Shown piece by piece: positions 34,750-43,156 of a stretch of 64,000 nt of DNA. A program made the position numbers and the translations under genes. Position 1 is the stretch's first letter. Each line of letters starts with the position of its first letter. The notes beneath the pieces are model-generated. The model saw only the letters and a list, made by a program, of their open reading frames with translations. It had not been told where the DNA came from and did no database searches. The stretch is from Rhodomicrobium sp052145435 (GTDB lineage: Bacteria; Pseudomonadota; Alphaproteobacteria; Rhizobiales; Rhodomicrobiaceae). Location: positions 1 through 64,000 of the forward strand of contig JBKQOR010000198.1 of NCBI GenBank assembly GCA_052145435.1, in the 5' to 3' direction.

Positions 34750-37713
34750 ATGCTGCGCGGGGCCAGAATGATGCAAGCTCACCGCGTTGAGGACGCGGCC
34801 TTGTTGCGCGGCGAAGGGCAATTCATAGACGACCTCGGAACGCGCCCCGGTACGCTGCACGCGGCGTTCGTACGCTCGCCCATCGCTCATGCCATCGTCC
34901 GCTCCATCGACAGTGCCGCGGCGCTGAGAGTGCCCGGCGTCCACTGCGTGATTACCGGGCCGGATATAGCCAAGTTTACGAAACCCTTCACGGTGGGCGT
35001 CAAGGCGCCGATGCGTCACTGGGCATTGGCACAGGATCGCGTTCGCTACACCGGCGAACCCGTCGCCATCGTTTGCGCCGATACGCCTTATATCGCCGAG
35101 GATGGCGCGGCGCGGGTCGAAGTGCGGTATGAGCCGCTGCCGGCAGTTGTCGATCCTGAGCGGGCGGCTTTGCCGGACGCTCCGCTCTTGCACGAAGAAG
35201 CCGGCTCGAACGTCGTAAGCGAGCGGCGCTTTCGCTATGGCGGCCCGGAAGCCGCCTTCGCCTCCGCTCACCGGGTCATCGGGATCGAGACACGCTATCC
35301 GCGCAACTCCGTCACGCCGATCGAATGTTTCGGCGTGCTTGCAAGCTACGCGCCTGGCGAAGACGCCTACGACGTCACCACGCATTTTCAGGGGCCTTTC
35401 GCCCTGCATCCGGTCATGGCGCTCGCGCTACAGGTGCCGGGGCATAAATTGCGGATCAAGACGCCGCCGGACAGCGGCGGCAGCTTCGGCACCAAACAAG
35501 CCGTGTTTCCGTATGCCGTTGCGCTTGCGGCGGCGGCCCGCATTGCCGGGCGGCCGGTGAAGTGGATCGAGGACCGGCTCGAGCATCTCTCCGCCGCGAC
35601 CTCGGCAACGAGCCGGGTCAGCGTCCTTAAGGCGGCCGTAACCCAGGATGGGATTATTACGGCACTCGATTACGACCAACTCGAAGATTGCGGCGCCTAT
35701 CTTCGCGCGCCCGAGCCCGCCACGATTTACCGGATGCACGGGAACCTGACAGGGGCTTACCGGATTCCCAATCTCGCTGTCAGGAACCGGATCGTACTGA
35801 CGAACAAGACGCCGACCGGGCTTGTGCGCGGCTTCGGCGGCCCGCAGGTTTATTTCGCGCTCGAGAGGCTGACCCACAAAATCGCGCGCGAGCTTGGCGT
35901 CGGCCATCTCGACATCATCCGGCGCAACCTCGTTCCGCCGGATGCCTTCCCCTATCGCACTGCGTCCGGCGGCATATTGGATTCCGGAAACTACGAAGGC
36001 GCCATCGATCTGGCCGAGGAGAGGGGCGTGCTGACTGGGCTCAAGGCGCGGCAGGAAAAAGCGCGCGGCGAGGGGCGCCTCTATGGCATCGGCTTTGCCG
36101 CCATCGTCGAGCCATCGATCTCCAATGTGGGATATATCACCACCGTGCTGACGCCCGCGGAAAGGGAGAAGGCCGGCCCCAAGGCAGGGGCCGTTGCCAG
36201 CGCGACCGTCTCCGTCGATCCGCTCGGCGCGGTCAGCGTGCACGTCTCGTCCTGTCCGCAGGGGCAGGGGCATAAGACCGTTCTCGCGCAAATCGTCGCT
36301 AGCGAGCTGGGGATCGAACCGGAGGACGTTCGTGCGATCACCGAATTGGATACGGGCCGCGATGCCTGGTCCATCGCAAGCGGCAACTATTCGAGCCGGT
36401 TCGCGGGCGCGGTCGCAGGGACCGCATATCTGGCGGCGAAGCGCCTCAAGGAGCGGCTCGCCCTCATCGCGGGGCCGGTGCTCGGCTGCGAGCCGCATGA
36501 GGTCCGGTTTTCCGGCAGCCAAGTTTTCTGCGAGCAATCTCCGGAAAAGGCGATGCCGTTCCGCCGGCTCGGCGCCACCTCGCATTGGGCGCAGGGCACG
36601 CTGCCGCAAGGAACCGAGCCTGTCATCCGCGAGACGGCATTTTGGTCTCCGCCTGGGCTAACCGCGCCGAACGCGCTCGACGAAATCAACTCCTCGGCAG
36701 CGCACGGGTTCGTTTTCGATTTGTGCGGAGCAGAGGTCGACCGCGCCACGGGCCGCGTCCGCATCGACAAATACGTGTCGGTCCACGATGCGGGCCGCAT
36801 CCTGAATGTTGCGCTGGCCGATGGACAGGTGCGCGGCGGCTTTTCCAACGCTGTCGGTGCGGCGCTTTTCGAGCAATTTTCCTACGGCCCGGACGGGAGT
36901 TTTCTCTCGGGCACCTTCGCCGACTATACGATCCCAACCGCAGCCGAAGTCACCGACATCGAGATCCTGCATCTTGAGACCGTTTCGCCCGTAACGCCGC
37001 TCGGAGCAAAAGGCATCGGCGAGGGCAATTGCATGTCGACGCCGGTGTGCATCGCCAACGCGGTTGCCGATGCGCTGGGCGTGGAGAGCATCGAGCTGCC
37101 GCTCACCCCGGCCCGCGTCATGTCACTGATCGGCTTCGATGAGCCTAAGAGTCCCAGGGCGGCGCAGCCCGTGGACCGGCTGTCCCTCTCGCGCCAGAAC
37201 TTCGCGATCGTCGGGCAAGGCAGCGCCCGCGTAAATGCCTCGCCCGAAGCGATCTGGGTGATCATGCTCGATCCGGAGCATCTGAGGTCGATCATCCCCG
37301 GCTGCAAACAGCTCGAAAGGCTGGGCGAAAACGCCTATCGCGGCAATGTCGAGATGGGTGTGGGCATCGTCAAAGGGCTTTTCACCGCGGAGGTTCGCCT
37401 TTCCGAGCTCCATCCTTCTCGCAGCCTCCGCTTGGCGGGCTCGGCCTCGGGCCCGCTTGGTAGCTCGAACGGAGAGGCGGCAATACACCTCGCGCCGGAC
37501 GGCGAAACGACGCGGGTGGACTACCTCTATGGTGCCGATATCTCGGGCAAAGTGGCTGCCGTCGGCGGACGCATGCTCGAAGGCGCTTCGCGCGTCATCA
37601 TCGGCGAGACGCTGAAGCGCCTGGCCCGCAAGGCCGAACCGCCTGCCGTTCGAACCCCGTATTTCGCCCGGTTCATGAAGTGGCTCCGTTCGTTACTGGG
37701 GGCACGCTCATGA
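34750..37713 (+). CDS. Molybdenum hydroxylase large subunit fused to a CoxG-like domain
   Basis: 987 residues. About 1-790 is the molybdopterin-binding subunit of the xanthine dehydrogenase family: GEGQFIDDL, KTPPDSGGSFGTKQAVFP, GLVRGFGGPQVYFALERL, CPQGQGHKTVLAQI and the active-site glutamate in LGAKGIGEGNCMSTP. About 805-950 is a CoxG-type SRPBCC domain (ASPEAIWVIMLDPEHLRSII, then GCKQLE). The CO dehydrogenase loop AYxCSFR is absent, so it does not oxidise CO. Substrate unknown; neighbours favour an aromatic or heterocyclic acid, or an aldehyde. The CoxG part usually helps cofactor maturation. ATGA overlap with the next gene. Confidence 0.88.
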   Translation: MLRGARMMQAHRVEDAALLRGEGQFIDDLGTRPGTLHAAFVRSPIAHAIVRSIDSAAALRVPGVHCVITGPDIAKFTKPFTVGVKAPMRHWALAQDRVRYTGEPVAIVCADTPYIAEDGAARVEVRYEPLPAVVDPERAALPDAPLLHEEAGSNVVSERRFRYGGPEAAFASAHRVIGIETRYPRNSVTPIECFGVLASYAPGEDAYDVTTHFQGPFALHPVMALALQVPGHKLRIKTPPDSGGSFGTKQAVFPYAVALAAAARIAGRPVKWIEDRLEHLSAATSATSRVSVLKAAVTQDGIITALDYDQLEDCGAYLRAPEPATIYRMHGNLTGAYRIPNLAVRNRIVLTNKTPTGLVRGFGGPQVYFALERLTHKIARELGVGHLDIIRRNLVPPDAFPYRTASGGILDSGNYEGAIDLAEERGVLTGLKARQEKARGEGRLYGIGFAAIVEPSISNVGYITTVLTPAEREKAGPKAGAVASATVSVDPLGAVSVHVSSCPQGQGHKTVLAQIVASELGIEPEDVRAITELDTGRDAWSIASGNYSSRFAGAVAGTAYLAAKRLKERLALIAGPVLGCEPHEVRFSGSQVFCEQSPEKAMPFRRLGATSHWAQGTLPQGTEPVIRETAFWSPPGLTAPNALDEINSSAAHGFVFDLCGAEVDRATGRVRIDKYVSVHDAGRILNVALADGQVRGGFSNAVGAALFEQFSYGPDGSFLSGTFADYTIPTAAEVTDIEILHLETVSPVTPLGAKGIGEGNCMSTPVCIANAVADALGVESIELPLTPARVMSLIGFDEPKSPRAAQPVDRLSLSRQNFAIVGQGSARVNASPEAIWVIMLDPEHLRSIIPGCKQLERLGENAYRGNVEMGVGIVKGLFTAEVRLSELHPSRSLRLAGSASGPLGSSNGEAAIHLAPDGETTRVDYLYGADISGKVAAVGGRMLEGASRVIIGETLKRLARKAEPPAVRTPYFARFMKWLRSLLGARS

Positions 37714-39275
37714 AACCGGCTCCTTTCGATTATGTCCGGGCTGGAAGCCGGGCCGAAGCCATTGCCAGCCTGAATGGGCACGGGGATGAAGCGCGCGTTC
37801 TGGCGGGCGGCCAGTCTTTGCTCGCGATGATGAATATGCGGATCGTCTCGCCTGAGCTCTTGATCGATATCAGCCGCGCAGCCGATCTCGGCGCTATCCG
37901 CGCTGTGGACGGCTCGGTCGAGATCGGCGCGTCCGTCACGCAATCTCAGCTCGAACGATGGCCTTCCCTTGGCGCGGAGCTGCCGCTCGTGGCAAACGCC
38001 TTGCCGCAACTCGGGCACTTCCAGACGCGAAATAAGGGCACGGTGTGCGGCTCGATCGCTCATGCAGATCCGTCGAGCGAATTGCCGCTTTGCCTCGCAA
38101 CTCTCGGCGGGCATGCCGTTCTTGAAAGGAGATGGGGCCGCAGATCCGTTCCCGCGCGCGAGTTTTTTACGGGGCTTTTGCAGACGGCCCGGCGGCCGGA
38201 TGAGCTGATCGTCGCCGTGCGTTTCCCGGCCGCGCGGAAAGGCGAGGCGTTCGGCTTCAAGGAGTTCGCGCTCCGCCATGGGGACTTTGCCATCATCGCG
38301 GCGGCCGCGCGCGTCACCGCATCCTCCATTACCCTTGGCATCGGAGGGAGCGCCGAGCGCCCGGAGGTCCGGGACTGGCCGATGCTTGAGGGCCAGGCAC
38401 TGGAAGATGCGCTGAATGCGCTTGCCTGGGAGCTTCCGATGCAGGACGACGTGCAGGCCGATGCCCGCTACCGCCGCCATCTCGTGCGCGTGCTGGGGCG
38501 GAACGCCATCATGGAGGCATGCGCACGCCTGACACCGGCCTTTGGTGACGCTGAGTCAAGCCCCCCTCACTCTGTCTTTCTCCCCGCAAGCTCGCCTTGG
38601 CGAGCTTGCATCTCAACGCTATCGCGCTCGCAAGCGAGCGCGATAGGGAGAGAGGACGCCAGTAACTCGCTCTCACCTCTGGGAAAGGGCCGCAGCTACT
38701 TCTCCCTCTCCTCTCGGGGAGAGGGTTGGGGTGAGGGGGGGCTTCCGGTCAAAATCGGTGAAGGCTGGCATAAGCTGGGCCGGCGTGAGCGGCATCGCAT
38801 CGCGCTTACACTGAACGGACAAATCCGCTGCGGCCATGCCGAGCCGCGCATGCTCTTGTCGGACTTTCTGCGCCACGAGCTCGGGGCCACGGGAACGCAT
38901 GTGGGCTGCGAGCACGGCGTATGCGGTGCCTGCACCGTGCGGCTCGACGGCGAGGCAGTGCGGGCATGCCTCACGCTTGCCGTTCAAGCGGACGGGAGGC
39001 GCGTCGATACTGTGGAGGGGCTTGCTGGCGGACTGGCCGGGCTGTCCCCGCTGCAGGAGGCGTTCCGGCGCAATCACGCTTTGCAATGCGGTTTTTGCAC
39101 GGCTGGCATTTTGATGTCGCTCGATCACTTCCTGGAGGTGAAACCTCAGGCGAGCGAGGCAGAGATCCGGCAAATGCTGTCTGGGCATCTGTGCCGCTGC
39201 ACGGGCTACACGGGAATCGTGCAAGCGGCGTTGGACCTCGTTAAGCTGCGCTCAACGGCGGAGGAGCATCGCTGA
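37710..39275 (+). CDS. Molybdenum hydroxylase FAD subunit fused to the 2Fe-2S subunit, interrupted by a repeat
   Basis: 521 residues from ATG 37710, overlapping the previous stop. About 1-280 is the FAD domain (RVLAGGQSLLAMMNMRIVSP, KGTVCGSIAHADPSSELP). About 365-515 is the two-cluster 2Fe-2S subunit: CEHGVCGACTVRLDG, then LQCGFCTAGILM and HLCRCTGYTGI, with all cysteine ligands kept. Between them, residues about 284-346 are encoded by a palindromic repeat (38561-38746) and read as low-complexity Ser/Gly/Arg sequence. The FAD domain lacks the extra 4Fe-4S insert of 4-hydroxybenzoyl-CoA reductase. Subunits are normally separate genes. Confidence 0.88.
   Translation: MKPAPFDYVRAGSRAEAIASLNGHGDEARVLAGGQSLLAMMNMRIVSPELLIDISRAADLGAIRAVDGSVEIGASVTQSQLERWPSLGAELPLVANALPQLGHFQTRNKGTVCGSIAHADPSSELPLCLATLGGHAVLERRWGRRSVPAREFFTGLLQTARRPDELIVAVRFPAARKGEAFGFKEFALRHGDFAIIAAAARVTASSITLGIGGSAERPEVRDWPMLEGQALEDALNALAWELPMQDDVQADARYRRHLVRVLGRNAIMEACARLTPAFGDAESSPPHSVFLPASSPWRACISTLSRSQASAIGREDASNSLSPLGKGRSYFSLSSRGEGWGEGGLPVKIGEGWHKLGRRERHRIALTLNGQIRCGHAEPRMLLSDFLRHELGATGTHVGCEHGVCGACTVRLDGEAVRACLTLAVQADGRRVDTVEGLAGGLAGLSPLQEAFRRNHALQCGFCTAGILMSLDHFLEVKPQASEAEIRQMLSGHLCRCTGYTGIVQAALDLVKLRSTAEEHR
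38561..38746. repeat. Palindromic repeat element R1 inside a coding region (copy 1)
   Basis: The element starts CCCCCCTCACTCTGTC and ends GGTGAGGGGGGGCTTCC, with internal hairpins AAGCTCGCC / GGCGAGCTT (38588-38607) and ATCGCGCTCGC / GCGAGCGCGAT. The first 100 bases match 60661-60760 at 95 positions counted by eye. As bounded, it is 186 bases, an exact multiple of three, so it leaves the frame intact. Related copies lie at 42860 and 53341. Confidence 0.9.
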
Positions 39276-40820
39276 ATGTTCGACGTTGGCACCACCCTCT
39301 TAGCGGCGGCCGCCCGCGATCCGGGCCGCCTCGCACTTGCCGAAGGGGAACTCCGGCTGACATACGCGCAGCTGCTTGAGCGATCTCTCAGGGTCGCGAG
39401 CGGGCTTGGCGAACTCGGCATATCGCACGGGGATCATTTGCTCGTGGTTCTGCAAAACCGTGCCGAAATGGCCATGGTGCACTGGGCCACACAGCTCGCA
39501 GGGATAATCGTCACGCCGGTGAATTGGCGGGCGAAGGCGGAAGAAATCGATTTCTTTGCCGGAAACTCCGGCGCCCGCGCCGTAATATTCGAGCCCGTCT
39601 CTCAAGCCGCCGTCGCGGGGGCGCACATCGCACAAGCCTTGCCGCGTATCGCTGTTGGCGGCGCGGAAGGCGGCACGCATGCATTCGCCGATCTGATGGC
39701 TCTTCCCGCGCAAGAAGCCCGCTCGCACGCATCCGCCGAAGACTGGTCGCTCATGTTTTACACGTCGGGGACGACCGGCCAGGGAAAGGGCGTTCCGCGC
39801 CGCCATCGGGCCGAGCGCGCTGCAGCGGTGGCCCATGCCGCGCAAAATGCCTATCTTTATGGCGAGGCGACGCTTGGCGTCATGCCGCTTTACCACACGA
39901 TGGGCGTGCGCTCGCTCCTCGCCATGGCGGTTATCAACGGCCTGTTCGTATGCTTGCCGCGGTTCGATGCGGGCAAGGCCTTGGAGCTGATCGAAAAAGA
40001 GAAGATCACCAATCTCTATCTCGTGCCGACGCTTTATCACGATTTGCTGGCGCATGAGGATTTTGCAAAGCGCGACGTCTCATCGGTGCGAAAGCTTGGC
40101 TTCGCTGGGGCCTCAATGACCGACGGTCTGCTGCTCAAGCTTCAGGATGCGTTCAAGCCTGAGCTTTTCGTCAATCATTACGGATCGTCCGAGATCTACA
40201 CCTTCACCATCGATCAGCAGGCTGCAAAAAAGCCCGGAAGCGCGGGCAAAGCCGGCATCAACACCGAAATCCGCACCGTCCGCATTGGTGCACGCGATCC
40301 GGACGCCAGCCTCGCTCCCGGCGAGGAGGGCGAGATCATCGCCACGCTGGCCGGCGACGAATCTTTCGAAGGCTATTGGAAGCGGCCGGACGCGGACGCG
40401 AAATCGCTCATCGCAGGCTGGTACTTCACCGGCGACATCGGCCATTTCGACAAGGACGGCGATCTCTTCGTTACAGGCCGGGTCGACGACATGATGATTA
40501 CCGGGGGCGAGAACATCCTTCCCGTGGAGATCGAGTCGGTCCTGTCGCTCCACGCTTGCGTTGCGGAGGTGGCCGTTGCGGGCTTGCCCGACGACCGGTG
40601 GGGTCAGCGCGTCACGGCGTTCATCAAGCGGTCCGGCCCGGTCACGGCGGAGGAGCTCGACGCGCATTGCCGCGCATCGGGCCTCGCGAACTTCAAGCGG
40701 CCCAAAGCCTATGAGTTCGTGGCCGAGGTGCCGAAGTCGCCGGTCGGTAAAATTTTGCGCCGTTTGCTGATAAAAGGGGAGTATGAGGTGGAGGGACGAA
40801 ATCCCACCTCCTCCAAGTAA
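39276..40820 (+). CDS. AMP-forming acyl-CoA ligase
   Basis: 514 residues. The ATP-binding loop is MFYTSGTTGQGKGVPRRH; other adenylating-enzyme blocks are HYGSSEIYTFT, GWYFTGDIGHFDKDGDLFVT, GRVDDMMITGGENI (the hinge) and the catalytic Lys in VPKSPVGKILRRLL. It activates a carboxylic acid to its CoA thioester. The family resembles 4-chlorobenzoate- and long-chain-acid ligases; substrate cannot be read from the sequence. It begins directly after the stop of the FAD/2Fe-2S gene and is followed by an enoyl-CoA hydratase family gene. Confidence 0.88.
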   Translation: MFDVGTTLLAAAARDPGRLALAEGELRLTYAQLLERSLRVASGLGELGISHGDHLLVVLQNRAEMAMVHWATQLAGIIVTPVNWRAKAEEIDFFAGNSGARAVIFEPVSQAAVAGAHIAQALPRIAVGGAEGGTHAFADLMALPAQEARSHASAEDWSLMFYTSGTTGQGKGVPRRHRAERAAAVAHAAQNAYLYGEATLGVMPLYHTMGVRSLLAMAVINGLFVCLPRFDAGKALELIEKEKITNLYLVPTLYHDLLAHEDFAKRDVSSVRKLGFAGASMTDGLLLKLQDAFKPELFVNHYGSSEIYTFTIDQQAAKKPGSAGKAGINTEIRTVRIGARDPDASLAPGEEGEIIATLAGDESFEGYWKRPDADAKSLIAGWYFTGDIGHFDKDGDLFVTGRVDDMMITGGENILPVEIESVLSLHACVAEVAVAGLPDDRWGQRVTAFIKRSGPVTAEELDAHCRASGLANFKRPKAYEFVAEVPKSPVGKILRRLLIKGEYEVEGRNPTSSK

Positions 40821-40834
40821 AAGGAGACACAGCT

Positions 40835-41635
40835 TTGTTCATTGCACCGCCTCCGGACCATCTCGCAGCTCTTGAGGGTTTTCGCATCGAAATCGACGAA
40901 GGAAAAGAGCGCGCCGACATCGTTCTGGACCGGCCGCCGCTTAACGTGATTACAATGGCTCAGCGCGACCAGCTGAGGGCTGTGTTCGAGGCTCTCGACC
41001 TTGACGGGCGCGTCCGCGTCATTGTGTTGCGGGCGGTTGGCGAGCACTTCTCCTCAGGCGGCGATATCAAGGGCTTCTTGGAATCCAGTCCTGAGCATGT
41101 TTCGAAGCTGGCTTGGAACGTCGCCGCGCCGCAGCGCTGCTCGAAGCCGGTCATCGCGGCGAACCGCGGCTATTGCTTCGGCGCCGGTTTCGAAATTTCG
41201 CTCGCCTGCGATTTCCGCATTGTCTCGGAGACCTGCCTCTATGCGCTGCCGGAGCAAAAACTCGGTCAAATCCCCGGATCTGGCGGATCGGCGCGTCTGC
41301 AAGCGATGGTTGGGATAACCCGGGCGAAGGATATTGTGATGCGTTCGCGCCGCATCACCGGGCGTCAGGCCCACGACTGGGGCATTGCGACCGAATGCGT
41401 CCCCGACGGCAGGCTCGAAAACGCGACCAACGAACTTGTGGATGAGCTGCGCGCGTTCTCTCCGCTTGCGCAAAGAACCGCGAAAAAGCTTCTCAACGAT
41501 ACGGAGGATGCGGGCTTGAGCATCGCCATCGAGCTGGAGGGGCATTGCTATAGCCGCCTTCGCTCCTCTGAGGACTTCAAGGAAGGCGTCGAGGCATTCG
41601 ACGCCAAACGCAGCCCTAAGTTTACCGGCAAATAG
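40835..41635 (+). CDS. Enoyl-CoA hydratase/isomerase family protein
   Basis: 266 residues. TTG 40835 is chosen because AAGGAGA at 40821-40827 lies at the right distance and no ATG is nearby. Crotonase features: the oxyanion-hole blocks HFSSGGDIKGF and GYCFGAGFEISLACDFRI, and LPEQKLGQIPGSGG. The usual catalytic glutamates are represented by the Glu of PEQKLGQIPG. Together with the ligase it could process an unsaturated or aromatic acyl-CoA by hydration or retro-aldol cleavage. Function is inferred. Confidence 0.85.
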   Translation: MFIAPPPDHLAALEGFRIEIDEGKERADIVLDRPPLNVITMAQRDQLRAVFEALDLDGRVRVIVLRAVGEHFSSGGDIKGFLESSPEHVSKLAWNVAAPQRCSKPVIAANRGYCFGAGFEISLACDFRIVSETCLYALPEQKLGQIPGSGGSARLQAMVGITRAKDIVMRSRRITGRQAHDWGIATECVPDGRLENATNELVDELRAFSPLAQRTAKKLLNDTEDAGLSIAIELEGHCYSRLRSSEDFKEGVEAFDAKRSPKFTGK

Positions 41636-41657
41636 TTTGTATTAGAGGGAACATAGA

Positions 41658-42830
41658 ATGAAAAAGATCGGATTATTCATGCTGAGCGCGGCGGTCGCGC
41701 TGCTGAGCGCCGGACTTGCGCGCGCAGAGGAGCCCATAAAAATCGGCGTGCTCACGCCTCTGTCGGGCACCTACGCGCCGATCGGCCAGCAGGTACGCTG
41801 GGGTTTGGAGCTTGCCACGAAGGAGGTCAACCAAGGGGGAGGCATCCTCGGCCGGCAGCTCAAGCTCGTTTTCGAGGACAGCGAAGCCAACCCTGCGGTC
41901 GCGACACAAAAGGCCGAGAAGCTTTTCCAGGTCGAGAAGGTGGATTTTCTGACGGGCACGGTCAACTCGGGCGCCACGCTCGCCGTCGGCCAGGTCGCCG
42001 AACGCAACGATAGGCTGATGGCGACAACGGTCTCATTCTCGGACGCCATAACGGGCGACAAGTGCTCTCCCAACGTCTTCCGCGTGAATGCCGCCGCGAA
42101 CATGCAAGCCAACGCGCTGGCGGCTTGGATTGCGAAGGCAAAGCCGAACGCGAAGATTTTCTATTTGGGCCCCGACTATGAGATGGGCCGGTCCACGGTT
42201 GCCGCCTTCAAGGCAAGAGCCGAAGCCATCGGCGCGACGGCCGTAGGCGAGGTTTATGCTCCGCTCGGGTCGAAAGATTATTCGCAGTATTTCGGCCAGA
42301 TCCGCGCGGCGCAACCGCAGGTGCTTTACACCTCGGTTGCAGGAAACGACACCGTCCGCCTGCTGACGCAGCTCGACGAGTATGGCATGCTCAGCCGGCT
42401 TCAAGTCACGGGCGCATCGGGCACGGTCACAACGCAAAACATCGGCGCTCTCGGCAAGGCTGCCGAAGGTTATGTGACCGGCGCCGGATACTCGCCGCTT
42501 ATCGATACGCCTGAAAACAAGAAATTCGTCGAGGCGTTCAAGTCTGCATACAAAATCGACCCCGATCTCTACGGCGCGGACAGCTACGGTCTTATCTACT
42601 TTTACAAGGCCGCGGTGGAAAAAGCGCAGTCAGTGGACACGGCGAAGCTGCGCCAGGCTATGAGCGGCATCGAGTGGAGGACTCCGCAGGGCACGAAAAT
42701 CATGCGGGCGGCCGATCACCAAGCGCTTATGAATATGTACGCGCTGCAAGTTCAGGGCGGCCTATTCAAGATCCTATCGGAAATCCCCGCCGATAAAGCC
42801 GTTGGGCCCGTGACCTGCAAGCGCTTCTAA
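41658..42830 (+). CDS. ABC transporter substrate-binding protein, branched-chain amino acid type
   Basis: 390 residues. Signal peptide MKKIGLFMLSAAVALLSAGL ending near ARAEE. The mature part has the type I periplasmic-binding fold: IKIGVLTPLSGTYAPIGQQ, GGGILGRQLKLVFEDSEANP and IFYLGPDYEMGRSTVAAFKA. A good AGAGGGAA ribosome site precedes it. In related gene clusters such proteins bind aromatic acids instead of amino acids, and the linkage to the ligase and Mo-hydroxylase supports this; direct evidence is lacking. It begins the importer genes. Confidence 0.9.
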   Translation: MKKIGLFMLSAAVALLSAGLARAEEPIKIGVLTPLSGTYAPIGQQVRWGLELATKEVNQGGGILGRQLKLVFEDSEANPAVATQKAEKLFQVEKVDFLTGTVNSGATLAVGQVAERNDRLMATTVSFSDAITGDKCSPNVFRVNAAANMQANALAAWIAKAKPNAKIFYLGPDYEMGRSTVAAFKARAEAIGATAVGEVYAPLGSKDYSQYFGQIRAAQPQVLYTSVAGNDTVRLLTQLDEYGMLSRLQVTGASGTVTTQNIGALGKAAEGYVTGAGYSPLIDTPENKKFVEAFKSAYKIDPDLYGADSYGLIYFYKAAVEKAQSVDTAKLRQAMSGIEWRTPQGTKIMRAADHQALMNMYALQVQGGLFKILSEIPADKAVGPVTCKRF

Positions 42831-42859
42831 CCATGTGCCCTATGCACGGTGACGAAAGA

Positions 42860-42930
42860 CCCCCTCACCCCAACCCTCTCCCCAAGGGGAGAAGAAACAC
42901 GATTGCACCCGCGCACCCCGGTGAGAGGGC
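42860..42930. repeat. Repeat element R1, shortened copy
   Basis: CCCCCTCACCCCAACCCTC and CCCCAAGGGGAGAAG followed after a gap by GGTGAGAGGG match the outer parts of the R1 element at 38561. The inner hairpins are missing. The copy lies between the substrate-binding protein gene and the first permease gene, where it could also weaken transcription. Confidence 0.7.
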
Positions 42931-42945
42931 TGCGGCTTCTGTAGT

Positions 42946-43050
42946 GTCATTCCCGCGAAGGCGGGAATCCAGTACTCTCGACGATAAAGAGAAGCGAAAC
43001 CAAGGGCATAGCGAGACGTTTACTGGATCCCCGCCTGCGCGGGGACGACG
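42946..43050. repeat. Repeat element R2, copy 1
   Basis: GTCATTCCCGCGAAGGCGG starts the element and CCGCCTGCGCGGGGACGACG ends it. The same plan is seen at 45118-45203, and its first part at 49139-49157. This type of dispersed palindrome is common in alphaproteobacterial genomes. Together with the shortened R1 copy before it and the 106 bases after it, it fills the 326-base gap between transporter genes; no gene was seen there. Confidence 0.75.
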
Positions 43051-43156
43051 CTGCGGAGCGGCCAAAGTTTGCGGCGATTGGTATAAGGCAGCGTCCATCC
43101 GGTGAAGCCGGGAAAGTCAGCCATCGGGCCGCCTCTCCTCACCCCAGGATCTGAGA

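Noticed and set aside
35428..36609. Leftward 393-residue open frame opposite the Mo hydroxylase gene
   Set aside because: The plus-strand gene has all the conserved motifs; the reverse frame is compositionally random.
34750..37713. Aerobic CO dehydrogenase large subunit
   Set aside because: The CO dehydrogenase active-site loop AYxCSFR is absent; the corresponding region reads VRGFGGPQ. The CoxG-like domain alone is not enough.
37710..39275. 4-hydroxybenzoyl-CoA reductase beta/gamma subunits
   Set aside because: The FAD domain has no 4Fe-4S cysteine insert, which is a mark of that reductase.
42860..42930. Rho-independent terminator after the substrate-binding protein gene
   Set aside because: The inverted repeat belongs to the R1 family and has no T run.
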